26,626 bases of DNA, taken from the NCBI GenBank assembly GCA_003118195.1, contig BEXV01000963.1, forward strand, positions 25,354 through 51,979. The letters run 5' to 3'. This document shows, one piece after another, positions 8,578 to 21,900 of the stretch. This DNA comes from Hemicentrotus pulcherrimus (lineage: Eukaryota; Echinodermata; Echinoidea; Camarodonta; Strongylocentrotidae). The notes under the pieces are model-generated. The model was not told where the DNA came from. It did no database searches and saw only the letters and a list, made by a program, of their open reading frames with translations. Position numbers and translations under genes: made by a program. How positions within the stretch are numbered: the stretch's first letter is position 1; the number at the start of each line of letters is the position of its first letter.

Positions 8578-11500
8578 CTAGGTTTTTGCTTTAAACTTTT
8601 AGTCCATTAGCGTATATGGTATGACATGGTTGAGGATGAGGCACGTTCTAAAGAACTTATAGCCTTTCATTACATCTTTAATCTTTTGATAAATAAATAA
8701 AGTTAATTTTGCAATTATTTACTATTGTTGTAAAGAGATAGAGCATGAGTAAATACATCAAGATAACAGGCTTAGAGTGATTACATAGTTGGAATGTTCT
8801 AGAAAGAAAAAAATATTGTGCGACAAACACTTCCATGTTGTTTTAAAGGATATAAGCTTTCTGTAAGAGAGAATCAAGGGAAATTTAATCTCACTTTCAT
8901 GATAGATTATCTCCATATTCATCTCGGTCAAATAGAAGTATCGGGATGAGCACAATGATCAGTTTAAAAACTATGGTATGTTTTTACATGGAAACATCTA
9001 TACAGCTTTGAAGATAGAGTGATATAGGTACATCCACAAACTCTAAAACCGTTGAATAGTACATTCAATCGCCCCCCCCCCCAGGCGTCGTACAAGAACC
9101 ATTCCATTCATGTTGGTAATGGGTTGAAAATAATTTGAAAGAAAATGAAACTTTTCGTTATTTCTCCATGGCATGCTGTGATGGCTGTGAGCATTAAAGA
9201 ATATCTTCAACAAGAACATGTATTCCACGCTACACTTTCATTTCCAAAGCTAATCCAGTAAAACAGATTACATATTCACAGGTAGGCATTAAGGAATACC
9301 AGCTCAACTAAACACAAGTAGTATTATGACAATCTGTGAAAATAACACATCTCCAACTCAAATGGCCTTTTAACCATGCCAGGTACTAGTTATTGTATTG
9401 TGTATGCGCTCTACTTGGTTAGAGTCATTTACTATGTGCTAATGTGATTCTACCAGCTCCTTAATAAAATTGAGGGCTTTCTACACTGTTACGCTTGCAT
9501 ATTACTCTAGTTTCTGTAACATATTAATTCAGTGAGTTGGTTCATAGTGATACATTTTCTTGCATTGTAGAATTTCATAGAGGAAAACAACATCTGGCTT
9601 CTTTTTGAAAGAAATGATATTGTTTGTGTCAAATACTTATTTCACTCATTGCTATGACTGTGCTTAAAGCCCCATCACAAAATTGAGAATAAGCTGTTCT
9701 TTTTAAGAAACCAATCTCTAATATTGTTAAATTGGAAAATTCACTTTACAACACCACAAACCAGTTGCAAAACCATTATCAATATCAGACCTATATAAAA
9801 TCAAAAGGGAGGCCTGCATTAGACTTATTCAATCAAAACACTAGAGGTCCGAGACTAGTCATTTGACCAAAAGGAAAACTAAAACCTTGATACAACTACT
9901 TTTTGTTAAATTTGACTTTAGAATGGACTTGAACCCAGAAGCGAGTTGAGATTTGAGTAAAATACAGGCCAATAACTTTTAAAATGTGATTTTAAATCAA
10001 TCCATGCGATAGGCAACACCACTGGAAGCACTATAAGCTAACAAATCTATCAAAGTCAAGTGCAGAGCAAGGATTTAATTACGTTTTAGTCACTTTCCAT
10101 CCACTTGACGTTCTCTATCTAACTCCTCTCATAAAAACTCAGAAAACTTAATTATTGATATAATCGATATGTATGGTTAATACAATGCATAGACATTTGA
10201 CTGGATGCAAACAGAAAGAGTGCACATCACTTAGATCCCATATAGACATAATACATCAGACTTCACATTGACTTCATTATTTTCTTTCAAACCATTTTAA
10301 GGCACATAAACTTACAGATGCCAACTTACCAATAACAAAATCCACATAATAATTAAAAAAATCAAATTATCTTAGTCTTTGCAGTAAATACTTAATATTT
10401 TTAGACCAGTGCTCGAAAAGTTTTTGTTAATTGATGACATGGTGTGTGATAAAACCCACATCAAATTTTACAAAGTAGAGAATTTTCTGTAGACAAGTAT
10501 AATCTATTCATTTGAACAAGCTGACAAACAGACTTCTCCTCTGAAATTTATTTGTGGCCTTTTCATTACGAGCTGGACGGAAAGAAAAAAATGTACTTTT
10601 GGGAACCTCAAAACACTTCTCTTAATCAAAATGAAAACCTTTACTACATTACATGTGCAGAAACAGTGGTTACATTTTGCAAAAACATTAAAGAAATTCA
10701 TTGAAAAGGATGGGGAGGAGAAGAAAGTAGCACCAGAGTTTTATCTTTCATGGCATTCAATGATATAGTAACATCTAGATATGCATTACATGCTCACATC
10801 GCCAGCATTTCTTGGCACACGGCACAGACTAAGCAGTTTAAACATGTTCTTATAAAGACATGGCAAATTCAAGGTATATTATAAGTATAACATTACTACA
10901 GTCACATCGACAAAGAGATTGTCCTGTATTCTATCAAGAACTTCAGGGGCGTTAAATCAACATATAATTAGTACAGTTCTGGTTCGTATAATACTACATC
11001 TTAATACTACTATTTTACTTATAACATCCAAATATTTGTTAAATTCAGCTGAGAAAAAATATGTGATAACATCAATAATGATCATATTTATTTAGGTTTA
11101 AAGACAATGAAGTGTAGGGGACAGAAGTTTAGGAAATCAATGCCCTATAATTAAGCAAAATGCAAGTGTTACCAAATCATAGTCTCAATCATATATCAAA
11201 AGTTGCAATCATTACCAGCATCTCTTCACATGTTATATTTAGATAACAAATACAAATTCATGTCTTGTTCAGAAAAGATATGATTTGACACAAGCTTTTT
11301 TTCCTTTCCAAATTTATATTTTCAGACAGGCCAGAGAAATCTATCTACATCTGAATACTGGATGGAGTGAAAGCAGTAGAAAAAGCATAAAGCTATTGCA
11401 ACATACAACTTTTGCTCAGACAAAGTGCAAACCCCAACCAAACACTGCAGGTCTACCTGACATATCATACATGCATTTCAAAGATTTAGCAGCCACATCA

Positions 11501-12483
11501 TGTACAGGGATTAATGGTTGGGACACGGAAGAGAAGATCAGCAATCATTATCCTGTCAAATGCTGTCATTCTAAATTCACCTAGTTTTTTTCTAATGCAA
11601 TTTGAAGAAAAAAACAGAACTATGTGGATGTTGTATGCATTAGTATTCAAATTATTTTGAAACTAATTTTTCATCAATAAATAAATAAATGATCTATTTC
11701 ATACATGGACAAATTCAGAACCTTTTGCATCTGAGCCAAGCACTATTTATACTCTATTTCTTAATCATCTCCAGGGCATATGAAGAAAAAAACTGATTAC
11801 AATGCTGCAAAATTGTGCTTTCTCCATTTGTCACTTTTTTCTCTGAAAAAAAAAAGAGAAAAACTATGTGAAATAAAAAAAATCATCCATAAATCATGAA
11901 GATCTATGAATATTTGTGAAACTTCTTTTCCAATCTTTTCAACATTAACAGCCATTAGTACATGTTTTGACTTGTGCGCAATCTTGACACAGGATCTTTA
12001 TCACTCTTCAGGTTGATATTTGTTGCCAATTTGGCAAGCTCCGCATAGTGCGTCTCTAATACCGATCTCCAAGAAAAATAAAAATTCTCATGAAACAAAC
12101 TGTAAGTGAAAAATAAATGATCCTTAGGACGCTTCAATAATCTGTGTGCACCTCTTTATAATTACTGATTAAAAAGCAACCTTTCTTTCCTTCTCTCTCA
12201 CCCACTGAACTATCATAATGAGTGACTTCACATCCATATTGTGGGCAGTGAGGGGTCACCAGTCTCCAGGATGACAATAACACATGGAATCCTAATATGG
12301 ACAAAGATATTGATCTTTCAATAGAAAGAGGACAAATCCATTATAAGTAGGCCATTTGGGATGGCATACACCTATTTTTTGTTATAGGATACATCACATA
12401 ACTGTCCGTCCTAACAGCAGACCGAGGCAGGATTGTCAAAAATGATCCTCAAACATCTCCAACAAATGCATCTCTACCAAATC
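8578..12483. other. Intergenic region and probable USP34 3' UTR
   Basis: AT-rich throughout, with a C10 run at about 9071. ORFs at 11285-11584 (plus), 9043-9228 and 10504-10701 (minus) show no recognisable protein. The part nearest 12483 is presumably transcribed as USP34 3' UTR on the minus strand. Confidence 0.5.
11087..11092 (-). terminator. USP34: Candidate USP34 poly(A) signal (TTTATT on the plus strand)
   Basis: I spotted no AATAAA on the minus strand between the USP34 stop and this site, about 1.4 kb downstream. Another lies at 10547-10552. Position-based guess; transcript ends are needed. Confidence 0.25.
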
Positions 12484-12995
12484 TCAAGTCGGTGAACTGT
12501 CACTACGGTCTTTGAGAAAGCTAATGAGGAGTTCCAAGCTCTTGATGAAAGCACCAATCGGATCTTGTTTGCGTGGCTTGGGTCCTACTAATCTTGATTC
12601 CTGGCCCCCTGCAGGCGTTGATGGGCCAGCAGCACTCTGGCCTGTGGGTGAGGCCGCCGACGGTCCTGGAGCCTCCGTAGGTGATCGAGGTGACAGCAAT
12701 GGAGGTTGTGGGCTTCCAGAAGGCATATCAGGTGATTGCGGCACTTTAGCATCATCCTCTCCATCTTCAACTCTCCTGTCAAGCGATTCACTTGCAGTTC
12801 TCTTTTTGCTGCTTTTAAACTCCTTGACTATAGGTGCTTTTCTACTCTCGGTATTGTCAGAGTCTTGGATGTCACTTTCTTTCTTTGGAACTTTCACGGC
12901 TCCCAGTTTTAAGGTTTGTGAATCTCCTTTTTGGTCCTTTTGTGGATGCTTCATGTCTTGGCTGAGACGCCGCCTCTTGCTTGGTATACTGTCAT
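12484..12995 (-). CDS. USP34: USP34 terminal coding exon, residues 677-846
   Basis: Acceptor CTTTTCTGTTTTCTAG; starts DSIPSKRRRLSQDMKHPQ, with KRRR at residues 683-686 as a likely nuclear-localisation motif equivalent to IKRRRVSSDE in vertebrates. The middle is Pro/Ser/Gly-rich (SPQPPLLSPRSPTEAPGPSA). A final amphipathic helix (GAFIKSLELLISFLKDR) precedes SDSSPT and the stop. Vertebrate USP34 also ends with a short hydrophobic-helix segment; that parallel is inference. Confidence 0.9.
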
Positions 12996-15900
12996 CTAGA
13001 AAACAGAAAAGAGATGGTAAGTTAATATTTCAGAAGAACAAAGATTAAAACAAGAAAACAAGGAATCATTTGAAGGATTCCTTGAACACATGTCAATTTC
13101 TGCCCTCAAGATCTTAATATGAAAGAAATATGTGAATTAAGGTTAAACAAAGACCAAAGTACATTCATATATAATTGAACAGCCTTGAGTGGGATGCAAG
13201 GGTATATCTCATGAGCTGATAAGCAAAATTACATGTGTCGGCACAATATACCTTTGTATCTTAAAAAGAAAAGCAATTCCAATATTATTATTAATTATAT
13301 GGTATCTTCTACCTCAATTTTTCTTAATACGTCCTTATGTTTTTTCAAAATTAACTTTAACATTAAAAACAGAGAGGAAAACATTTATGTCCTCACTTGA
13401 GCATTGTTTTGAGGGCTGAGCACATGCATATCCATTGTTTTTGCATATTTAAGCATGTATTCACAGTTTTAAGCATTTGCGCAACATAAACCACAAGATA
13501 TGGAGAACTTTGTGAGGCACTTGGATTTAGTTACGTATTGGTTCCCAATTTTTTAAAGACACAAATTTAGAAAGGCTAGCCAATAACTTGTTATTCCAAA
13601 AATAAATGAAGTACTGTATACACATTTGGCTAATTGCGTTTTACGTATATTTATAGGCACTTTATTATCAGATTCTTCACCCGGTTGGAGAGTGACAAAT
13701 TGAGATTGATGACATACCTGATGAAGTACTCTGTGTTGGTTTGGCATCTTTCTTCTCCTTTTCTTCTTCCATTTGGATTTCCTTCTTCTTACCATCCTTG
13801 TTGCCCTTTCTCTTGGACGACTTCTCGTCCTCTCCGCAAGACGTCTCCTTGGCCAACCCCGCCTCCGCGCTCTCCCCCCTGGACGGCTCCTCCACCTCAA
13901 ACTCGTCTGACGATGAATTGGACGACGATGAGGATGACGACGTCGAGGATGATGTCCTGTGTTTCTTGACGGGCGGCCTGGGTTGCCTAGGGGCGGGGCC
14001 CGGTTGATGTTTCTTACAGACCTCCAGGATGTGTTTGAGGGCGGGTACAAGGGCGGGGTTGAGCTGCTGGGTTAGGACCACTGAGAACATCTGAAGGAGA
14101 GCTCTCAAGTCCTGTAGGAGGGAGAACAGCATCAATTTTATCAGTGCTCATCAATACCTCAAACACACAAAGTAAATATCAACAAGACAAATGTGAATGC
14201 GTCTCCCATATGCCTCCGCCTGAAGTCAGTTAAAGCCCCACTGTACTACTTGTAGCAACTTGCTCCCTTAATATAGAAAACAATGCCTAAGCAGTGCCTG
14301 TTGGTCCCCCATGACCCTCTTTTTTAATGTTAATTGAGAGCCGAGTTGATGAGAGAGCTGAGATGTCAGTGACCATGCTGGGTGGTCTAATCTCTCCTAG
14401 CCAAACTAGTACAGACGGGCTTTAGGATCCAGGCTTGAATTATTCTCTGAATATCTCAATGAAACCAAGAAGCCTATACTTACATGTCAAATAATTTTTA
14501 TGACCTTTGACCCTTATTTTTCTGGTTGCTTACTAACAAGCATTTATTGCTTTCTTAGCTGTCAGGTAAAATAACCACCACTTGACAAAATCAAAATCTG
14601 ACTACTTGACCCCTACAGTGGTCCTTACTAGTTACAGATTCAAAGTTCACAGCTAAAACAGTCATTGAATAGTCATTGACCCGGTCATAACAAGGTTTAA
14701 CAAACCTTTATTTTCATGTCAATTGACTTGCTTTTCTTTATCTTCTTTTAACCACAATCTAATCGATTTATCTCACTATGTTGCTGCGCACAAATAACAA
14801 GTTTGAAGTTCATGGCTCAAATCGTACTTGAGACTTTGCTATAATGAGGCTAAACCCTAAATTTTTAGATACTGACCACTATGACCTTTGGTCTTTGGGC
14901 TAGATCAGATTTTCTACCTATGGTGATACACACTATCACCGGGTGTGAAGTTCATACCTCTTCTTCTCGAGGTATTGCGATTAATGAGGCTAAAGTAAGT
15001 TTTTAATGTTAATGTCAAATGCTTTTGTATATACATGTATCTTCTTTGTATATTACTTTGTATATTTCTTTGTATATTACTTCTTTGTATATTTCTTTGT
15101 ATATTACTTCTTTGTAAATTACTTTGTATATTTCCTTGTATATTTCCTTGTATATTTCTTCTTCGTCAACTGACCCTTTAGGCCAGCATTGATGGACAGC
15201 CTTTCATATACACAAATTAAAAAACACAAAATATCTTACCCCGTTAAGCTTATAAGCTGCGATGGCTAGCTGATGTCTGTCATACTCAGCAATATCCTCT
15301 CGTTCTGATAACACATTGTTGCATATCGTCTTGACAACAGTATCCCAGTTATTGCACAGAATATGTTGATACACCTGACAAAGCGACAATGAAGAAAATT
15401 GACAATTTCTCTCTTTATATGCCAATCACAGTCTCTTCCTGAGCCACAATGTATTTCGCATGGGATAGTTTTACCAGTGGCTTTGATAATACTAAGTATT
15501 TCCAGTATAAAACAACTCTAAAGCATTGAACCATAGTCCGATGACATATCCACTAGACCATGATTCTATCTTTATTTGGATACTAGCAATGTCAAACTTG
15601 ATATGTTATGATAGTGGGATATGGTGATAAACACTATGAATGGCCATTTAGTGAACAGCTCTTTGCAAAGGAAATCATAAAAGATAACATCTTCATTTAA
15701 TGTCTTTATCTTCTTCTTTTGTTGTTGCTTTCTTCTTTGCGTTGTACTTTATTAACTTAACATAATGACATCATTCATTGCATCTGAGAGCAAAGTACTT
15801 TTTACATAACTGATTGAAAACCATTCAGATTCATTCATGCATGACAAATCATACCATACATGTATTTGGTAGCATTTTAACAAGGATGAATTGATCTTCA

Positions 15901-18900
15901 ACATGAATATTACAAATTTATCACCACATGATAATTTTTTGAGCATTATCTCAAGAAAATTTGAATGTAGGGCCCCATTAACAAGCTTTGCTTCTCAGGG
16001 GTCCATAGCCTGTCATCATGTTATAATTGTACCAGTACCAGTGTGATTGTAAAATGTTTTTAATGATTGGCTGAATAAATTAAATTGAATTGCATGTCCT
16101 TTGGCAAGACATTAATCTACATTTGCCACTCTCCACCCAGGTGAGGTAAATGGGTACTTGGTAGGAAGAAATTCCTTGAATGCTTGAGCACCTTTTCATG
16201 GTAGCTCAGTTAAAGCCGGGGTAATGATATGATTGCAGGGCCCTCAGGGAGAACAGTATGAATACTGATGTGGCTACCCTGGGTAAACAAGACATATTAT
16301 TATTATCATTATTATTATCATTATTATTATTATTATTATTACTATTATTATAAACAAACGCACGATACTCACCCTGGGAAAGAATATACAGAAAAAGGAT
16401 GTGACATGCACGTTGTTGAGGAATGTTCGTTCATCTAAGAGGACACTCTCTACGTAGTCATGGAAGGACTGCAGGCTACATAGCAGCTCAATGGCGTCCC
16501 TCTCACTACCCTGTACACAAAGGTATAACAAGATCAACGGTCAGTCACATCTCATTAAAGTGACTCAGTAACATTGCCTCAGATTCTAAACAAAATATTG
16601 GATTTCGCTCATGCTGTAATGATAATTATGAACCTTTAGGTCATACATGAATGTATTAGAAATTTCAGAATTTGTTTTCCTAACATTTTTTTATAACACT
16701 ACAATCTATTGGGAAAAATGAGTATGGTAAAACTGGTCACTCAAATATTTTGATTTTTTTTTGAGGCACTTCATGATCATTTTGAAGCGCAATTTTTTTA
16801 GGGCTTTAATATCACACCATATCAAAGACACTAATAAAACATAGAGCCATGCATCTCAGATTTAACATTGTTAAACAATGCCTTTAAAGTGAACCTATTA
16901 GTCCAACACAAAATACATTTATATTTGCTTACCGGTACGTTAGTAGTTCCATGTTGTAATATTATATTCAAAATAATGAACTTCAAATATTTCTTTGTTA
17001 CAGAGATTTGGGAAGTTTAAAAACACTGTCATTGAACATAAAGATGACTTATGAGTACACTACTCTACGCACTGGAAAGGGCTTGCATAAAATAGAGTCT
17101 GCATTTTCTACTTTATTCAAACTCTTTATCCGCTAGCCCATGAAAAGCCAGGAGAAGGTTTGAAATTTTTCTAGTTGTACGCAAAAAAAAAAAGAAGGTG
17201 ATTTGTACTCTTCAATTACAACACAAGTAATCTGTGATTTGCCACATATTTCTGTTGCATACATATTAGTCTAGTTAATAACTGCCACCTATATGTAAAA
17301 TTGCTGCTCTTATATCTGCTACCGATAGCAGTATAGCAATAGATATGAACGGGTACTATGAAATAATTGGTTAAAAGGGCGTCGTACATTATCAAATCTA
17401 GCCATTCTTAGTCTAAATATCAATACTTAGTTGATATCTATAACCAGGATTACGGTGCCAGCCCCATGCATGGAAAGGTAGATATTAGACCCAGGATTCC
17501 TACCTGTGTGTGATAGATGGTCTTCCAGAATTTAGCAAACCAGTCGAGCTGCAATGGAATACCTTCATATGCTACCAGTACACCTGCAACAAACACAAGG
17601 AATATCAGTGAAAATAATAATAATAATAATATTGAATATATATCCACAAACATATATACAAATCCACCATGCATGGTGCTCAAGGCGCTCCAACTGTTAC
17701 CCCGGCTCTACTAGGCAGCCGATTTTGGCGCTCACAGCATTCAAGGAATTCCTTCCTACCGGTACTCTTTTAACACCTGGGTGGAGAGTGGCAAATGTAG
17801 ATTAATAAATACCGATACATGTCAATGTGGAGAGAACAACTGGTGAATGAAGAAATAATAACTATCACACAACATTAGAGGTGTTTTGGTCCAGTGGATA
17901 AGTCTCCACAAGGTACGGGGTTCGAATCCCAGTCACAGCACCAATGCCACACTCAACCCAGGTGAAGTACATTGTAAATGGGTACCTGGCAGGAATTAGT
18001 TTCTTGAAATGCTTGAGCGCCGTAATGGCAGCCATACTAAAGCCAGGGTAATGATAATGGAGCCCCAGGAGTAGCAATGTGCCAGACATGAGCGCTATAC
18101 AAGACTCTTCCATTATTATCATTAACAACCTACATTTTGGAAGGCAGCACAAAGTGACAGCATGTTGATCACAAACAAGCTTTAGGTAATAAGGGCTGGA
18201 TATGTTATTCATATCATATACCCCTCTTTCAATCATTAGAGCTATTCAATACTTGATGTAAGGCAACAGTTTTCATTACTTGTCAGTTTTTCTCTTTCCT
18301 TTACATCACAATTTCAATTTGCTACACAGAACATCTAAATCTTGAAATGTATTCTTAAAAAATTATTAAAAAATAAAATTAGAATGTTCTACTAATCACC
18401 TTAAGGACCACATATACATTTATATATTTATTTATATACAGTTTAAATCGATCATAATCTGATATCAAATCACAATTCTATACTAGGTAAATAGATAAGA
18501 GTTAGGAGCTTTGTGATTGATTGGAAGATTAAGAATTGTTAAAGATCAATAACAACTCTTTAAGAAAGGGCCCTGGTTTTGGAAACCAAGGAAACGGTAT
18601 AGTTACTGGAAAATCAGAACATTTTGGAAATGTGTGAAATGCTACTTACTCAGTCCTATGATCTCTTCTGTAAGCATCTTGTTATGCATGGCTGCATAGC
18701 ACAACGCCTCCACAAGGTTGTGATAAGGACCAAAGAAGTCTAGAAGAGTCTTATCATACTCAGGATCAGCTCCCTATCAAAGAAGGAAGGAGGACAAAAT
18801 CAAGTACAAAACAGCTTTAGTGTCACCTTTTGATCCAGAATGCTCACAATTACAAACTCTTCAATAGCAGAAAGTGCAAATAAAGCTGGAACATTTCAGT

Positions 18901-21900
18901 CCATTTCTGTTGCAGTACGTTGTGGTATTCGTAAATAAGAGTGACATAATTGAAAACAAAACGAAACATTAAAGTCTCTAAATTGGCAATGCAGAATCAT
19001 TCGTTCGTCCGTTCATGTCTCCTCAAATCAAGATTAATGTACAGTTCCTAAATTAAATTAAATTAAATTAATTAAATGCAGAATATAATTGGTATTCACT
19101 GTTTTTGCGTGCAAATTGGCAATTACTTTATTTGGGGAATCATAGGTTCATATCTTACATGCGAGGTTTCCAGCTGACTTGGATGCAGGAACATCTGTAG
19201 CTCCGGTCGGGGCGCCCTCAACGTGGTCTTGTTCAGGAGTGGTTTGGGCATTCTTCTTGGGAAGTAGGGTCCAGAAGATACAACTAAAATATAGAGCATC
19301 ATAATCCAAATTAATAACTCCTCCAACTGAGAAATACAACCTCAAAAAATTTGAAGGCAACATTAGATTGCCCAATATAGCATTCCATGGAAGAATACAT
19401 ATTCTAAAATGAATTATGATACATTAAAAAGAATCAAAAATGTTTTGAATTGATCCAATTTCATATCATTGTGAAGGGGAAGCCTTACTGATCAAATATA
19501 ACAACTTTCCTCTTCAAAATATGTTTGGGGCCAGCAGTAATCATGTCAAAAAAATGTTAATTTTGAGATGAGGGTACTCTGCTGCATTTCTTTCTCAAAG
19601 TGTTTATGAATGGCCTGTGGGGTGAGAAGAAAGAAAGTATCTGCACTCAACAAAGGCCCTATGCGTACTCAATTATTTGTGTGTATAAAAAAATGTAAGG
19701 TGCTCAACGCTAACGCCATGTTCTTTCTCGACAGGGGATTTTTTAAAGCACTGTGCTGCTTGCACATGGCACGGCGTAAACAAATTGCACTGGTAGGCTT
19801 AGTTAAGGAGAGAAAAGTCAACACTTTGGTCATGTTAAAAGGCAACAAAGCCTCTTAAAGGATGTTTTGGAAGGAAGTAGACCTAGAGGGAGACCCAGAA
19901 TCAACTGGGAAGAGAATGTCAAGAACCGGAGTGGACTTAAACTGCAAGAGTGCACCAGAAAGGCAGAAGATTTGATTTGATTTGATTTATTGGTTTCTGC
20001 ATCTTTTTCTTTTCTTCATCATACATTTTCATGAACATAAAATGGTTTGATACAATATTTTAAGTGTATAATAAACGAGATTAAACAAATATATTGAATG
20101 CATATTTAACATAAATTAGATGCAGGAGGGCTACAGAAATAAGCAAAGTAGCTTGATGTGCCCGCAGCCCTCAACTTAGATACAACGATAAAAATATGGA
20201 GGGATGTTGCAATCAACCTCCAAACCAGGAGAAGATACTTAGATAGATAGATAGCCACTTCCAGTGGGAGAAAGGCCTATGGTAACTCACCTGAAATGTT
20301 GGACTGCTGTTGGAACTGTCGATGAGCATGATGCATCAGGGGTACCACCCTCTGTACAAAGTCATGAGGGTAGAGCGTCACCATGCTGTGAAGAACACCT
20401 GAAATTAAAAAAAATGTTAAATCATGAGAGAATGGTGCTACAGAAACTGTCGGTTAAACTGGACTCACCTTGTGAACAGTTGCAATCGATTAAAATCAAA
20501 GGCAACTTGACATCGATATCAACTCTGCACAAAACAGTTAGGAGTTTGTAAGTTTAAAATTGATTGGAGGACTTACGAAAGAATTACAATTAAATTGCAC
20601 TCTTTATGGGAGTGTTGTGGCCAAGTGATTTAAGGTGCTTGACTGAAGATGGGAAGGACAAGGGTTCGAATCATGACACAGCACTAATATCCTTTGGCAA
20701 GATATTAACCTGCACTTGCTACTCTCCACCAAGGTGTTAAATGGGTACATTTACATAAAACCAGAAATCAAGATAAAAACAGAATTTCAAGGCAATTTTG
20801 GATGTAATTGAAAGCACCCTGATTGAGATAAGAGAGGGAATGAGTACTTACCGACACACTCTGTTCTGACATTATCTGGGGTATATGAGTTGAGTAACGT
20901 GAGTAGCTTGTGGGCAAAGTCCATCCTCTCGGGAAACTGAAGTAGTGATTGCTTCACTTCTACAATACCAACATAATGAAGAGTGGAATTAATCATCTGG
21001 ATGCATTTTGCACTGGTTCTGTACTCTGCGCACATATGAGACTTGGGCCCAGTCTTACAAAGAGTTACGATTGCTCCAATCAATTGCAAATTTGCAGTCT
21101 CCTATCTCTTATGTACATAGTTGCGATTGATATGAACTCTTTGTAAGATGGGGCCTTGCACTGTTTGCAAACTAAACTGCTGACAAATGATCTCATCATC
21201 ATCATCATCATCTTATTAATAACAACAACAAAACAAGAGAAAGAAGAACTAAAAGAAGATTAACTAATTAAAAACATACAATAATATGATGATAAATACT
21301 TGTAACTGTATAGCACTAATAACTGCTACACAGACTACCAAATTTGATGCTCACAGCATTACAGGTACAGTCAAACCTGTCTATAGCGACCACCCAAGGG
21401 AAACACAAAAAGTTGTCATTGTCAACAGGTGGTCTTTGTAGACAGGTTCCTTTAGTACATGTTCGAATGAGAAACTATTTTCAAGGGAAACAAGAAATGT
21501 GGTCTTTGTAGACAGGTGATCGTGATAGACAGGTGGTCACTAAAGCAGGTTTGACTGTATATCAAGTACACATTTAATGCCTCTTTCTATGTATAATCGT
21601 ACGGGCTTGTATGGCAGACGATTGTTACCTTTCAAGTCTTGTTGCTGAATGGCCACTCGTAAGACTGCAGTTGTGGTTGAGAGTAGTTCTACTAGCTCAC
21701 AAGCTACATGGCAGGCTGTAGCCTCATGGTACATCATGTGAAGGGTGAAGAAAGCCTGATGATGATGGGCAAAGAAAAGCCAATGTTAAGATAAGATTGA
21801 ATGTTATATACAACCGTACTTCCAATTATTATATATATTTAACATATATTTATCAATCTGGTGGTATAGAAAGTAACCTAGAAACATTGGCAAAATGAAT

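Noticed and set aside
9043..9228. Minus ORF across the C10 run near 9071
   Set aside because: Short, homopolymer-dependent and unlike any protein I know.
11285..11584. 99-codon plus-strand ORF between the genes
   Set aside because: No recognisable domain, no supporting splice context or conservation visible; expected by chance in 6 kb of open AT-rich DNA.
12512..14050. Long ORFs in other frames over the last two USP34 exons (12512-13048 plus, 13553-14050 minus, 13634-13969 and 13741-14007 plus)
   Set aside because: Shadows of GC-rich coding exons; the USP34 frame has matching splice phases and homology, these do not.
17887..17929. Functional tRNA gene
   Set aside because: Box A and box B are present, but the flanking sequence continues into the shared SINE body and no cloverleaf acceptor stem is evident.
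19610..19858. 82-codon plus ORF upstream of the LINE fragment
   Set aside because: Different frame from the reverse-transcriptase signature and not recognisable; kept as repeat-derived sequence.
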